Source: a virus
Length of the DNA stretch: 64,000 nucleotides
Reading direction: 5' to 3' (one strand)
IMG/VR virus record: IMGVR_UViG_3300034198_015460
Coordinates: 17,136-81,135 of that record
Under the pieces are notes generated by a model. That model searched no databases, was not told the DNA's origin, and worked only from the letters and a program-made list of their open reading frames with translations. Of this stretch, positions 7,206-16,107 are shown one piece after another; position 1 is the stretch's first letter; each line of letters begins with the position of its first letter. The translations under genes and the position numbers were made by a program.

Positions 7206-9023
7206 TTATTGTGTCATGCCTAATTGAGCCGCCAAATCTCTATTTTTTGCTAGAATTTGCACTGCTGCTTTATATTTTGATTGATCTTGAATTGAACGAC
7301 CAGCTGGAGTTGTGCCTTTCAGCTTGTCAACAATCATTTTTGCGTTTCTAATTTCTTGCATTTTTTGTTGCATTTGTGGATCTTGTGTTGCTCCAACATT
7401 AGGATCAATAGGAGCGCCGCCTTGTTGCTGTGGCTGTGCATTTTGCTGCGCCATTTGTTGATTTTGTTGGACCATAGATTGAGTCTGCAATTCCATTTGC
7501 AAATTTTGATCTATTGCTGGATTAATCCATCTAGGATCATCAGAACTCTTTTCTTTTTGAATTTGAGAATCCATGGTCTTCATATCATCGTCAGTTTGAC
7601 GAAGGATATTTCTTCTGACCCATTCGTGTGAATAATATTTACCAGTAAAGTTTTGATAAGAACCTGCCAAAGAAAGTCTATTGTTATATATTTCGGCATT
7701 TTTCAGTTCTGTGAAATAATTATCTCTAGCATAATCAAACTTTATATCTTGTCTGATTTGTTCCCAATCTTCTAATGTCATAATTCCTTTTAGAACAAGC
7801 TGTTTTTCTAACATTTTAATGAAAAGATCGGAAAATTTTGTTCTAAGACGAATAATGAAACGAGCAAATTTTAGTTCGTCTCTAGTAATTTCTGTTGCTC
7901 TACCAATAGAAAATACTGCATCACTATTTAAACGACTAACAGGAACATTTAGTGTTTGAAGAAATTTCTTTTGAAAATATAAAACGTCGTCCATTTGACC
8001 AAGAGTTTGACCACCAGGTAGTGTTGTTACTTCTGTACCACGACCACCTTCTCTTCTTGGAAGCCAATAATCTTCCAACATAGTCATAAATTTACGATCG
8101 TCTCTGATCTCACCACTTTGTGCATCATAGATTAAACGGTTTTTGTGTTTGACCATAATATCACGAACGTATTGTTCAGCTTTCATTTTTGGGAGATTAC
8201 CAACATCAATATACCAAATTCTACGTTCTGGCGCTCTTGCTAAACGATAGATAACCAATGAGTCTTCAAGAGTTCTTAATTGATTTAGTGCTTTAATTGC
8301 TTTGTGAAGATAAGAAAGAACCATAGTTCCTTGATTATCTGTCAATCCAGAAGTAACGTGGACAATAGAATCTTTTGCAATTTTCAATCCAGCAGTTGTT
8401 GGCCCAGTAACTTTATTACCGTAATTAAATCCTTTATCATTAAAAATAAAATATTCATTTACAGTTTTAGTAGTAACTGCATCCATGGGATTTCCGTGTT
8501 GAATACGTTTCCTAGTTATTTCTCTTACTTTACGAATTTTTCTAGGATCAATATATCTAACGTCTTTAATGCCTTCTTTGGGAGAATTTTCATCTATAAC
8601 TGCATGATAATAAAGTCTTCCGTCTACATACCAACGTCTATAGATATCGTAAGCGTGTCTTTTAAAATCTAATAATTGTAAACAAGTTTGAAATTCTGTT
8701 TTAATTGCGTTCTTTATATTTTCCGAAACTTTTAAATCTTCTAAATTTATGTTAATTACATCTTCTTCATCAATAGAAATTGATTCGTTTACTATTTCTT
8801 CAACAGCAGAATCACATTCTGGATGAAGAGACATTTCTCTATATTTTGTGACTAATTCTGCTTCAGTTCTTACAGTGCCGTCTAAATCAACATATGTTCC
8901 AAAGGAACCACCAGCAGCAATAACAACTGCGCCATCATCAGTTTCCTTTTGAGAAAAAGAAGGAAGCTGTGATGTATCTTCTTTAGATTTTCTTTTAAAC
9001 TCAAAACCAAAAAGTTCTGCCAT
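7206..9023 (-). CDS. 20: Portal vertex protein gp20
   Basis: A 605-residue protein with the conserved T4 gp20 core. Recognisable stretches are DSAVEEIVNE, YIDPRKIRKVREI, LEDSLVIYRLARAPERRIWYIDVGNLP and PRREGGRGTEVTTLPGGQ. The dodecameric portal initiates head assembly and passes DNA during packaging by gp16/gp17. The C-terminal 100 residues are Gln-rich (MVQQNQQMAQQNAQPQQQ) and variable, as in many relatives. GGAGATCTAA precedes the start codon. It lies between the tube gene and the core genes in the standard T4 order. Confidence 0.97.
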   Translation of the reverse strand: MAELFGFEFKRKSKEDTSQLPSFSQKETDDGAVVIAAGGSFGTYVDLDGTVRTEAELVTKYREMSLHPECDSAVEEIVNESISIDEEDVININLEDLKVSENIKNAIKTEFQTCLQLLDFKRHAYDIYRRWYVDGRLYYHAVIDENSPKEGIKDVRYIDPRKIRKVREITRKRIQHGNPMDAVTTKTVNEYFIFNDKGFNYGNKVTGPTTAGLKIAKDSIVHVTSGLTDNQGTMVLSYLHKAIKALNQLRTLEDSLVIYRLARAPERRIWYIDVGNLPKMKAEQYVRDIMVKHKNRLIYDAQSGEIRDDRKFMTMLEDYWLPRREGGRGTEVTTLPGGQTLGQMDDVLYFQKKFLQTLNVPVSRLNSDAVFSIGRATEITRDELKFARFIIRLRTKFSDLFIKMLEKQLVLKGIMTLEDWEQIRQDIKFDYARDNYFTELKNAEIYNNRLSLAGSYQNFTGKYYSHEWVRRNILRQTDDDMKTMDSQIQKEKSSDDPRWINPAIDQNLQMELQTQSMVQQNQQMAQQNAQPQQQGGAPIDPNVGATQDPQMQQKMQEIRNAKMIVDKLKGTTPAGRSIQDQSKYKAAVQILAKNRDLAAQLGMTQ

Positions 9024-9075
9024 TTAGATCTCCAAAATTGGGGAGAAAATCTCCCCAAATTCATCAAATATTATA

Positions 9076-9687
9076 TTAAGGACCTTGTGGGCCATCGATA
9101 AGTGCTGCTGCGCCATAAACATTAGTACCACCAGCTAGTTTATCTGAAGTTTCTACTGTTGGAATCCAGTAATCATATGAGAAATTGACAGGGAACATTT
9201 CAATAGAATTTTGAGAACCCCAGTCTAAAGCAATTGCACCAACTTCTGTTGGGAAAGCCCCAACAATTTGATATGCTCTTAAGATAGATCCATCTTTTGA
9301 ATATTGGATTACATCTAGATCTGTTTTATATTGTTCTGCTGAGATGTTTGGATCACGAACGTTTGAGACTAGACGATTTAAAGCATTTGACCAAGATTCA
9401 AACATTGATCTGACAGAAAAATCTTCGTCGTTCATAACGCTTACGTTCCAATCAGCAAATGTTCTATCGCCAGCAAGCTTTATTTGTCTTCCAAAATAAG
9501 GCACGGCAAAGTTTCCAACTGAAGAAGCTGGTAAAGCTGCTGATTGGCAAACAAAACTGAATTTACTGACTGATGTTGTTGAGATACCAATATTCTGTGG
9601 AACAGATAGAACAACATTAAATAGTGATGGTCTAGCGCCACCATAAACAAGAGCGTTTTGTTTAAAACTATTAATATTAAAAGGCAT
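9076..9687 (-). CDS. 19: Tail tube protein gp19
   Basis: A 203-residue protein of the T4 gp19 tail tube family, which stacks in hexamers inside the sheath. The motif GDRTFADWNVSVMNDEDF and the C-terminal WGSQNSIEMFPVNFSYDYW are typical. It begins MPFNINSFK, the same nine residues as the baseplate-side paralogue at 51219-51905. That likeness supports a common origin of tube and tube-initiator. The start follows AGGAGTAAAAA. It lies directly downstream of the sheath gene. Confidence 0.95.
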   Translation of the reverse strand: MPFNINSFKQNALVYGGARPSLFNVVLSVPQNIGISTTSVSKFSFVCQSAALPASSVGNFAVPYFGRQIKLAGDRTFADWNVSVMNDEDFSVRSMFESWSNALNRLVSNVRDPNISAEQYKTDLDVIQYSKDGSILRAYQIVGAFPTEVGAIALDWGSQNSIEMFPVNFSYDYWIPTVETSDKLAGGTNVYGAAALIDGPQGP

Positions 9688-9727
9688 TTTTTACTCCTAT
9701 GAGTTTTATATTATTTAGTGTTCTTTT

Positions 9728-9764
9728 CAAACTCTCTCTTTGATATTATCTCGGAGAGAGTTTG
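9728..9764. other. 11-bp perfect inverted repeat between sheath and tube genes
   Basis: CAAACTCTCTC and GAGAGAGTTTG form an 11-bp stem with a 15-nt loop in the 91-bp gap between gp18 and gp19. No T run follows on either strand, so a classical terminator is unlikely. It may cap or partly stop the gp18 message, or be an RNA processing site. Confidence 0.5.
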
Positions 9765-9778
9765 ACAGAGTAAATAAA

Positions 9779-12049
9779 TTAGAATTTACCTACAACCTCA
9801 CTAAATTGTACCCCAGTTCCAACAGCTACGAAGTTCAACTGAATGAAATTGATGCTTCTTGCTGGTTTAATGTATATATCGCCAACAAATTGATTTGTAT
9901 CGATGATTTGTGCAGTATTATTGGTATCATCACACACAACCAAGAAATCAGTAATACCACGACGCCCTTGAATTTGACGAAGATAAGGTGTTACTAGATT
10001 TTTAAATTGTGCTCTTGTGAACGCATCATTGAACTCAAACAGAGAGTATTTTGCAGCAGTGGAAATTGCTTTTTCAAGAACAATGAATAGACGACGAACA
10101 TTAATTCTATCGAATGCAGATGGTTTTGCTTGTAGAGTTTTATCGCCATAAAGAATAGTGCCTTGACCTGGGAAGGACACAACAGGATTTACACCATTTT
10201 TATATAGAATATCTCTATCTGCTTGTGTTGGATTAAAGGCAAGTTTAACAAGATTTTTAATCTGGCCACGATTGAAACCAGCGGGAGACCACCATGCATC
10301 GTTTGTATTATCTGTTCTTACACAAAGACCAGCAACGTCGCCATTCATTGGAATCCAGCGGTATAGATCATTGTAGCGGTCGTATTGATATTTGTAACCA
10401 CTGTCCATCACAGCATAAGAAGAACTGTGAAGAACATTTCTCCAAGCTACTGTATTTGTTGCTTGTGTACCAAAAGCGTTTAGAGTCAAGCTTTTTTCAG
10501 GAGAAATTAGAGCAATACAATCTTTTCTTTTTTCACAAATATTATCAATGATGTAATTAGCAAGTTGATATCCTGTAACAGTTACACCACCAGAGCTTGT
10601 TGATCCACCAAGCGGTTTACCTTGAAGAACAAGAGAAATATCAACTTGTTCAGCAGAAGCAAAAAGATCATATGCAGCAGCAATAACAGAGAACGCGCTT
10701 GTATTTGATTCATTATAACCATCGGCGCCTAGTGAGAAAGTAATATTTTTTGGCGCTGTTGCAGTAGAAGATGCCAAAGAAGCAGCAGTTTTATTAACTG
10801 AAATTGTGGTTGGATCGTTTGTCCACCACATATATGGTGAATTGTCATTGATAACATTTTTATAATAGTTTGTCGAACCATCAAGATTTTGAGAATCTGT
10901 TGCCGCAGATAAACCTTTGTAAACTTCAAGAACAGTTCCTGGCGTACCAGTGAATTTACCGCCATTATCAACTACAACAATGTGCAATTCATCGTTTGCT
11001 GATGTATTACCGTTGTTTAATTGATATGATGATTGGCCAGGAGCAACATCGACTACATTGAAGAATTCCCAATTTCTTTGAATAGTATTTGATGAGAATG
11101 CAGTATGGAGTCTATATGTCTCAGTTAAAGAAAAAGTCAATAGAGTATTGCTGTTATAGCTATTATTAACAGAAATAGCAGCAATTTTTAAATATTGATT
11201 ACCAATAGAAGAATTACCTGCCAAAATTTGATCACCAACAGAGAAACTAGCTGCTGCGGTTGTAGCAGAAGCATTAGAGAGACCAGAATATTCTGCTGTG
11301 GCTGTGTTGCTTCCAATTGTAAAATTGATATTTGGAGTTATAGAAACGTTTGATTGAAAAGATGATGAAGTTTCACACATGGAAACTCTTAGAGAATTAC
11401 CAATTTCACCTGGATATTTGGCTGCAAAAATAACATCGGTATCAAAATTACCATCTTTTGAAGTATAATCATCTTGATTTTTTATAATTTGATTTACAAG
11501 ATTTCCCACAAATGCACCAGAAGGAAATGCAAGAGCATTATATGCAGTTTGTGGATTAGCTAGATACAATGTAGCAGTATTACCAGCAACAGCATTTGAG
11601 CTTAATTGAATCGCTGTTGTATTAGTAATTGCTGTAATTGTAAGTGTGTTGGCTGGAGCAAAAACTGATGTGTTAGAAGATTGATATACATACATACCTG
11701 CTGTAAGCCCAGATGTATTTCCTGAAGTCAAAACAACTACGTTGCTGGAAGTATTTCCAGTTAATGCAACTGATGGTGTTGATCCACCAGTATTTGCAGC
11801 TCTGGACACATATAAGCGATTACCATAATTCAAAAAGTTTGCGGCAGTAAAAAATGTTTCTGGGTTTAAATTTGTTGGTTTTCCAAATTGGCTGACCAAT
11901 TTATTTTCACTATCAACTAAAACTCTTTCACCAACAGGTCCCCAGCGGAAAATTCCTGCAAAAGCGCCATCTGATGAGGCTACTGCTGGTACAACTGTTG
12001 TTAAATCTACTTCTGTGACATTTACGCCTGGACTTAATTGAAAAGCCAT
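9779..12049 (-). CDS. 18: Contractile tail sheath protein gp18
   Basis: A 756-residue sheath protein. The N-terminal LSPGVNVTEVDLTTVVPAV and GIFRWGPVGERVLV segments and the C-terminal RRGITDFLVVCDDTNNT and GDIYIKPARSINFIQLNFVA segments are the sheath-family hallmarks. The sheath surrounds the tube and contracts on infection. The start is the ATG at 12049 after GGGAGATTAAAA; a longer frame would start upstream without a ribosome site. Length fits T4 gp18 (659) plus extra Ser/Thr/Asn-rich outer domains. A late-promoter variant AATAAATA lies at 12089-12096. Confidence 0.96.
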   Translation of the reverse strand: MAFQLSPGVNVTEVDLTTVVPAVASSDGAFAGIFRWGPVGERVLVDSENKLVSQFGKPTNLNPETFFTAANFLNYGNRLYVSRAANTGGSTPSVALTGNTSSNVVVLTSGNTSGLTAGMYVYQSSNTSVFAPANTLTITAITNTTAIQLSSNAVAGNTATLYLANPQTAYNALAFPSGAFVGNLVNQIIKNQDDYTSKDGNFDTDVIFAAKYPGEIGNSLRVSMCETSSSFQSNVSITPNINFTIGSNTATAEYSGLSNASATTAAASFSVGDQILAGNSSIGNQYLKIAAISVNNSYNSNTLLTFSLTETYRLHTAFSSNTIQRNWEFFNVVDVAPGQSSYQLNNGNTSANDELHIVVVDNGGKFTGTPGTVLEVYKGLSAATDSQNLDGSTNYYKNVINDNSPYMWWTNDPTTISVNKTAASLASSTATAPKNITFSLGADGYNESNTSAFSVIAAAYDLFASAEQVDISLVLQGKPLGGSTSSGGVTVTGYQLANYIIDNICEKRKDCIALISPEKSLTLNAFGTQATNTVAWRNVLHSSSYAVMDSGYKYQYDRYNDLYRWIPMNGDVAGLCVRTDNTNDAWWSPAGFNRGQIKNLVKLAFNPTQADRDILYKNGVNPVVSFPGQGTILYGDKTLQAKPSAFDRINVRRLFIVLEKAISTAAKYSLFEFNDAFTRAQFKNLVTPYLRQIQGRRGITDFLVVCDDTNNTAQIIDTNQFVGDIYIKPARSINFIQLNFVAVGTGVQFSEVVGKF

Positions 12050-12088
12050 TTTTAATCTCCCTAAAAATGAAAACAAATTATTTTTTGA

Positions 12089-12096
12089 TATTTATT
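12089..12096 (-). promoter_or_regulatory. Late-promoter-like AATAAATA before gp18
   Basis: The minus strand reads TTTTAATAAATATC 40 bp upstream of the sheath start. It differs from the consensus by one base, and the same variant occurs upstream of the plus-strand block at 50169-50176. It overlaps the last codon of the terminase C-half. Confidence 0.45.
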
Positions 12097-13276
12097 AAAA
12101 GGACTCTCTTACGGAAAACATCCAATTATCAGGCACAAATTTTTCATATTCATCGTCAAAATCTTCCCTTCCATCAAAAACAAATCCAAATGGAGCGAGA
12201 TCTTGCTCTATATCTTCTTCAGTCTTGTCTCTCAGAGACATCAAAGTATTAATGTTTGTATAATCTTTAAAGTATTGTTGGTCTGAAAGCCAAGCAAACA
12301 AAACCAAACACATCACTAGGTCATCGTGTTTTTGTGGTTCCGCTTCGTATGAATTTCCTTTTTTAGAAAACGTTGAAAATTCGTTAATTGTATTAAAATC
12401 GTTAATAACTAATTGATTTTGTTCAATTAATAATTTAAGAATAGAACAACCAATTGTTTTGACAACCTTAGTTGTTCTAATACCTTTATCAATTTGTGTC
12501 GAGCTTACTCCAAAACCACTAGTAATTCTTTTACCACTTCTGCCGGCATTTTCAGTAAAGAGCACATTTTCATAGCCAAAATCGTAGTGAAGGCTATGAG
12601 ATACTTGTTCGCCTATGTCGTTTACCTCAACTAGAACAGAAGCATTGTTGTAGCTTTTGGCGGTTCTATGAATAATACTTGCATAATCAATTGGTGATAC
12701 TGAGTTATTACGGAATACACATACCTGCTGATATGGCATAGAAGTAACATCTAAAAGCTGAAAAGCCGAATAATCAAGTCCTTTACCTCTTGATACGTCA
12801 CAAACCATCATGTATACTCTGTCTTTGACGGGTGGAAAATATTGAATCATGCCATCTTTTTCCATAATAGGATTTTGATGGACCATTTCTTTCAATTTCC
12901 AGCCAGCAATAAGAGTACCAGAACTACCAAGAAATTCACAATTGTGGTTAACAATATCATTACCATAATAACAATATTCTTTTTTGACTTCCAGAGGATC
13001 GTAAAAAAATTGTTTTTCGTTGACAAATTCAAAACTTAAAATTTCACGATTGCCTTGTTTGGTAACAATGAAATCAGATGAATTGATTTCAGCCGCTGTT
13101 TTGAATCCGTTTATTGTTAATAATAAATGCTCGGGTGTACAAATTATTTCTTTGAAATCTTCGAGTATAATACGAACATTTTCTTGTCTTTTAATCTTTC
13201 GTATGCCATCAAAATCACTCCATCCGTGAGGAGTTAAGATTTCATATTGACTATTTTTTCGAACAGTGATTTCCAT
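12095..13276 (-). CDS. 17: Terminase large subunit gp17, C-half: C-intein plus nuclease domain
   Basis: A 393-residue polypeptide. The first 112 residues are a C-terminal intein fragment. They contain a block-B-like TPEH followed by LLLT near residues 47-54, a block-F-like FFYDPLEVKKEY, and the end VNHN followed by Cys, the classical Asn/Cys splice junction. The remaining 281 residues begin CEFLGSSGTLIAGWKLKEM, the native gp17 sequence, and form the RNase H-like nuclease (VCDVSRGKGLDYSAF holds a catalytic Asp). After trans-splicing with the product of 13924-14835 this gives a terminase of about 549 residues (T4: 610). The start overlaps the end of the GIY-YIG gene by 43 nt; its ribosome site is weak. 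Confidence 0.93.
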   Translation of the reverse strand: MEITVRKNSQYEILTPHGWSDFDGIRKIKRQENVRIILEDFKEIICTPEHLLLTINGFKTAAEINSSDFIVTKQGNREILSFEFVNEKQFFYDPLEVKKEYCYYGNDIVNHNCEFLGSSGTLIAGWKLKEMVHQNPIMEKDGMIQYFPPVKDRVYMMVCDVSRGKGLDYSAFQLLDVTSMPYQQVCVFRNNSVSPIDYASIIHRTAKSYNNASVLVEVNDIGEQVSHSLHYDFGYENVLFTENAGRSGKRITSGFGVSSTQIDKGIRTTKVVKTIGCSILKLLIEQNQLVINDFNTINEFSTFSKKGNSYEAEPQKHDDLVMCLVLFAWLSDQQYFKDYTNINTLMSLRDKTEEDIEQDLAPFGFVFDGREDFDDEYEKFVPDNWMFSVRESF

Positions 13277-13887
13277 ACTATGTTATTGCCCTTGATTATT
13301 TTTTTTAAATTTGGTATAGACATATTAAATTTTTCTGCATATTGTATACAGAAAGCCGAATCATAATCTATAGTTTTCCCGTTTTTTCTTTTGAAATCTA
13401 AATTTAAAATTGGTTTGGAAACATACAAATTTAATATATTTTCTATACACTGTTCGTTAAATTTTTTACTATGAACCTTTCCTTTTCTTTTTTGTGACCA
13501 CATGATTTTTGTTTCTTGGCTATGATGTTTATTTAACATGGGGGGAATATAATTTTCTTTTTTAGAATAGTGATTTAATCTCATTTTTTGCTTAGATTCG
13601 TCCGAAAATTTAAATCCATGTGTTGTGAATTTTTCCGTATAATTGTTGCCAGAACCATCGGGTGTTTCGTTCAATCCGTTGTTGTAAGTATCATACAGTG
13701 ATATAAAAAATTTTTCAGCACAACTGATCATTTCGTGATCTTCGGAATAAAATAGAACTTCGTATGAAAAATTATAGTCAAGAAACCTTTTAGTTTTTTT
13801 ATGACTAGACATTCTGTTTTTTATATTTTTGGCTTTACCAATATATTTTTTTCCGTCTTCTCTGGTTATACAGTAAACACAATACAT
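13234..13887 (-). CDS. GIY-YIG homing endonuclease inserted between the terminase halves
   Basis: A 217-residue GIY-YIG protein. YCVYCI and KKYIGKAKN are the GIY and YIG elements, EKFFISLYDTYNNGLNETPDG includes the catalytic Glu and Asn region, and KQKMRLNH/KHHSQETKIMWSQKRKGK are NUMOD-like DNA-binding modules. The C-terminus has a helix-turn-helix-like segment (YAEKFNMSIPNLKKIIKG). It is only distantly similar to the two other endonucleases in this window. It has an AGGAAAATAAA ribosome site and a TATAAATA promoter placed immediately after the stop codon of the N-half. The expected role is homing into intact or unsplit terL genes of related phages. Confidence 0.9.
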   Translation of the reverse strand: MYCVYCITREDGKKYIGKAKNIKNRMSSHKKTKRFLDYNFSYEVLFYSEDHEMISCAEKFFISLYDTYNNGLNETPDGSGNNYTEKFTTHGFKFSDESKQKMRLNHYSKKENYIPPMLNKHHSQETKIMWSQKRKGKVHSKKFNEQCIENILNLYVSKPILNLDFKRKNGKTIDYDSAFCIQYAEKFNMSIPNLKKIIKGNNIVWKSLFEKIVNMKS

Positions 13888-13896
13888 TTTATTTTC

Positions 13897-13932
13897 CTAG
13901 AAATTTACATTTATTTATATATTCTAGAAATT
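13897..13932. repeat. Short direct repeat CTAGAAATT flanking the endonuclease promoter
   Basis: CTAGAAATT occurs at 13897-13905 and 13924-13932. The second copy covers the stop codon of the terminase N-half. The pair flanks the late promoter. It may be a footprint of the insertion event, but a 9-bp AT-rich repeat can also occur by chance. Confidence 0.35.
13912..13919 (-). promoter_or_regulatory. T4-type late promoter TATAAATA for the endonuclease
   Basis: An exact TATAAATA on the minus strand 25 bp upstream of the endonuclease start. It could also drive the downstream terminase C-half, giving that half an independent late transcript. Confidence 0.75.
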
Positions 13933-14835
13933 CTCATTATTCATAAGATCATATGCTTCTTCTATGGATAAATTCAATATTTCACCCGTATTTTTGTTTC
14001 TTAGGGTTATTTTTGCATTTCCATAAACACAATTATATTCCTGTTCAAACTTCTCAAGGTCAAAATTCATTGCAGCAAGAGTGTTCTGTTTCCAGTTATC
14101 ATCTCTGCCAGGAACATCTTGCCATCTAACCATAATATTGTTATATCCATTTCTATTTTCTTTGGAATTTACCCAAATACTATAGAAGTGGTTTAGACCA
14201 TTAGGAGTTGATACAAGAATAATTTTAGTTTCCGAACCAGAAGAAATGGTAGGATACACTGATGTGAAAAAATCGTCCCAGTTTTCAATAAATGCAGCTT
14301 CGTCAATGAATAGAAGGTTAACAGAGAAACCACGAATGTTATTTGAAGAAGTCGCCGTAGCAATAACACGAGATTGGTTTTCTAGAACGAATGAACCTTT
14401 GTTCCATTCAACAACACCTTGCTGAAGCCATTTTGGAAGATGCTGGTATGCTAACTGAATACGACTTAGAATTTCTCTAGCGGTGTCTCCTTTATTGGCC
14501 AAAAGAGCCACTGTTTTTTCTGGATGAAATATGATATACCATAAAATAAAAGCACAAGTTGTTGTTGATTTGCCTGCCTGACGAGCAGTTGTGATAATAT
14601 TAAATCTACCATTAGCAAAAGCTCGTAACATATCTTTTTGATATGGATATAGTTCGAAATTAACTAGACCTTTATCAATATTGATGATTTTCATATAAGT
14701 TTCAGTAAAATAAATTACATCCTGCGAACACTTAATATATTCTTGAACAAGATCAGGGGTCCAATCTATAGATTGATTGGCTCTTTTTAGATTTATATTA
14801 CCGTTATAACCACCAAGATTATTGAATTGATCCAT
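13924..14835 (-). CDS. 17: Terminase large subunit gp17, N-half: ATPase domain plus N-intein
   Basis: A 303-residue polypeptide. Residues 1-268 are the packaging ATPase, with a Walker A (TTARQAGKSTT, near residue 85), a Walker B and catalytic Glu (LLFIDEAAF, near 175) and a coupling motif (LVSTPNG). The extein ends FEQEYN. The last 35 residues begin with Cys (CVYGNAKITLRNKNTGE) and are an N-intein fragment with block A only; the frame stops after MNNENF. The ATG at 14835 is preferred to an adjacent GTG. The gene overlaps the 3' end of gp16. The AceL-TerL intein is known to have a similarly short N fragment and the same CVYG start, so trans-splicing with 12095-13276 is the expected route to active gp17. 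Confidence 0.94.
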   Translation of the reverse strand: MDQFNNLGGYNGNINLKRANQSIDWTPDLVQEYIKCSQDVIYFTETYMKIINIDKGLVNFELYPYQKDMLRAFANGRFNIITTARQAGKSTTTCAFILWYIIFHPEKTVALLANKGDTAREILSRIQLAYQHLPKWLQQGVVEWNKGSFVLENQSRVIATATSSNNIRGFSVNLLFIDEAAFIENWDDFFTSVYPTISSGSETKIILVSTPNGLNHFYSIWVNSKENRNGYNNIMVRWQDVPGRDDNWKQNTLAAMNFDLEKFEQEYNCVYGNAKITLRNKNTGEILNLSIEEAYDLMNNENF

Positions 14836-15232
14836 CACCTTCTCTAATATTCTTTATCATTTTTTGCAATTCTGCTGTAGAACCAACAAAAAGATTGTTG
14901 TTGATAGTTCTTGCGCCATTTATTGGTTGATCAATAGCCTTAATTTCTCTGACCTTACTTTGTAAATCCATCAAATCTCTATTGGCCTGGAGCATAGTTT
15001 CCATCAATTTTGACAATACTTCGTATGCTCTCGGATGTTGAGAACTATCGGCAATCAACGCTAATTTATCCATAGCATCTTTGCCATTTTCAATTAAATC
15101 ATGAATATTGGCTCGTGCCTGTTCAAAATCTTTTTTTGCACTATCGTCCAAAGCGGTTTCAATAATACCATTGACTGTTTTAGTGATATTACTTAATTCT
15201 GGAAGATTTGGTTCGTCTTCTTCTTCATTCAT
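14819..15232 (-). CDS. 16: Small terminase subunit gp16
   Basis: A 137-residue acidic helical protein directly upstream of gp17, as in T4. The central segment (PRAYEVLSKLMETMLQANRD) forms the coiled-coil oligomerisation core of the family, and the C-terminus has FVGSTAELQKMIKN. gp16 forms rings that recognise the concatemer and regulate the gp17 ATPase and nuclease. The gene begins with its ATG overlapping the end of gp15 and ends inside the start of gp17, so the three are translationally linked. Confidence 0.9.
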   Translation of the reverse strand: MNEEEDEPNLPELSNITKTVNGIIETALDDSAKKDFEQARANIHDLIENGKDAMDKLALIADSSQHPRAYEVLSKLMETMLQANRDLMDLQSKVREIKAIDQPINGARTINNNLFVGSTAELQKMIKNIREGDGSIQ

Positions 15233-16107
15233 TAGATCAATTGCTCTTCGTCATAAATTTGTGTTAAATAACCAAAGTCATCATTTATATCAATTTCTGT
15301 ATAAGCTACAGACTGTGCTGCTAAAGTGGTATTTGCTGCACCATAATAATTTAAAGGTGAATTGTTTGCAGAGTATATTCCTGGCTGTATTGTTACTCTA
15401 CTTATAGCTTCTGTATTACCAACAGCAGATTGTAATTCACCATCAGCAACGTTTGGAGTATAAAAATTAGTATCAACGAATTTGATAATTCCTGACTTCT
15501 TAACTGGACCATAGAAATAACCTTTTAATACCAAATCAAGAGTCCAAATTATAGCTCTTCTTTTAGTAAAATCACCTTGATCGTAGTTATCCTCATATCT
15601 AATATCATTTAATATTATAGGAATATCCATAATGATATTCATTTCTGGTATTAAATTGACTGTGGTTGTCCAATCGGGTGTAAAATATGGCAAAACTTGC
15701 TCAAGTATTTTGGTTCCATCTTCTACATTTTTAGCATAGATATAAAGTTTAAAATCAATATTATATGGTACAGGATTATATTGATATGCAAATTTGCTTG
15801 TATTTGCTGAATCTCTTACAACACTTCTATTAATTGTTGGTAGTTTTCTTGAACCATCATATTTCATTTGACCCATTTCGAAGGAAATAAGTGGAAGCGG
15901 TGCAGTCGCTGTAGGTCGGTCAATATTGGGGTCTTGTGTAACACGAGCCAACATCTTATCTTTTGGAGCATATGTAATAGGAACCTTTAAACGAGCAACT
16001 GTATTGTTTGCAGAATTTGTTCTGGTTATATGAATGTCGTTAAATAATGTTCCGACCAATACAACATATTTTCTTATTGTTCTGAAATAAAACGTTGAAC
16101 CAAACAT
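15232..16107 (-). CDS. 15: Tail terminator / sheath completion protein gp15
   Basis: A 291-residue protein matching the T4 gp15 family (272 in T4). The N-terminal FYFRTIRKYVVLVGTLFNDI and the middle YNPVPYNIDFKLYIYAKN and WTLDLVLKGYFYGP segments are characteristic. It forms a hexamer at the head-proximal end of the tail, stabilises the sheath and tube, and joins them to the neck. The start codon follows the TAA of gp14 directly (TAAATG). The C-terminal 80 residues are less conserved and rich in Asn, Thr and Ala. Confidence 0.92.
   Translation of the reverse strand: MFGSTFYFRTIRKYVVLVGTLFNDIHITRTNSANNTVARLKVPITYAPKDKMLARVTQDPNIDRPTATAPLPLISFEMGQMKYDGSRKLPTINRSVVRDSANTSKFAYQYNPVPYNIDFKLYIYAKNVEDGTKILEQVLPYFTPDWTTTVNLIPEMNIIMDIPIILNDIRYEDNYDQGDFTKRRAIIWTLDLVLKGYFYGPVKKSGIIKFVDTNFYTPNVADGELQSAVGNTEAISRVTIQPGIYSANNSPLNYYGAANTTLAAQSVAYTEIDINDDFGYLTQIYDEEQLI

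Noticed and set aside
9728-9764. Calling the gp18-gp19 inverted repeat a terminator
   Set aside because: There is no T run on either strand after the stem.
12095-14835. A group I intron or a frameshift as reason for the split terminase gene
   Set aside because: Both halves end or begin in intein sequence with correct splice residues (Cys1, HN/Cys), which an intron or a frameshift would not explain.
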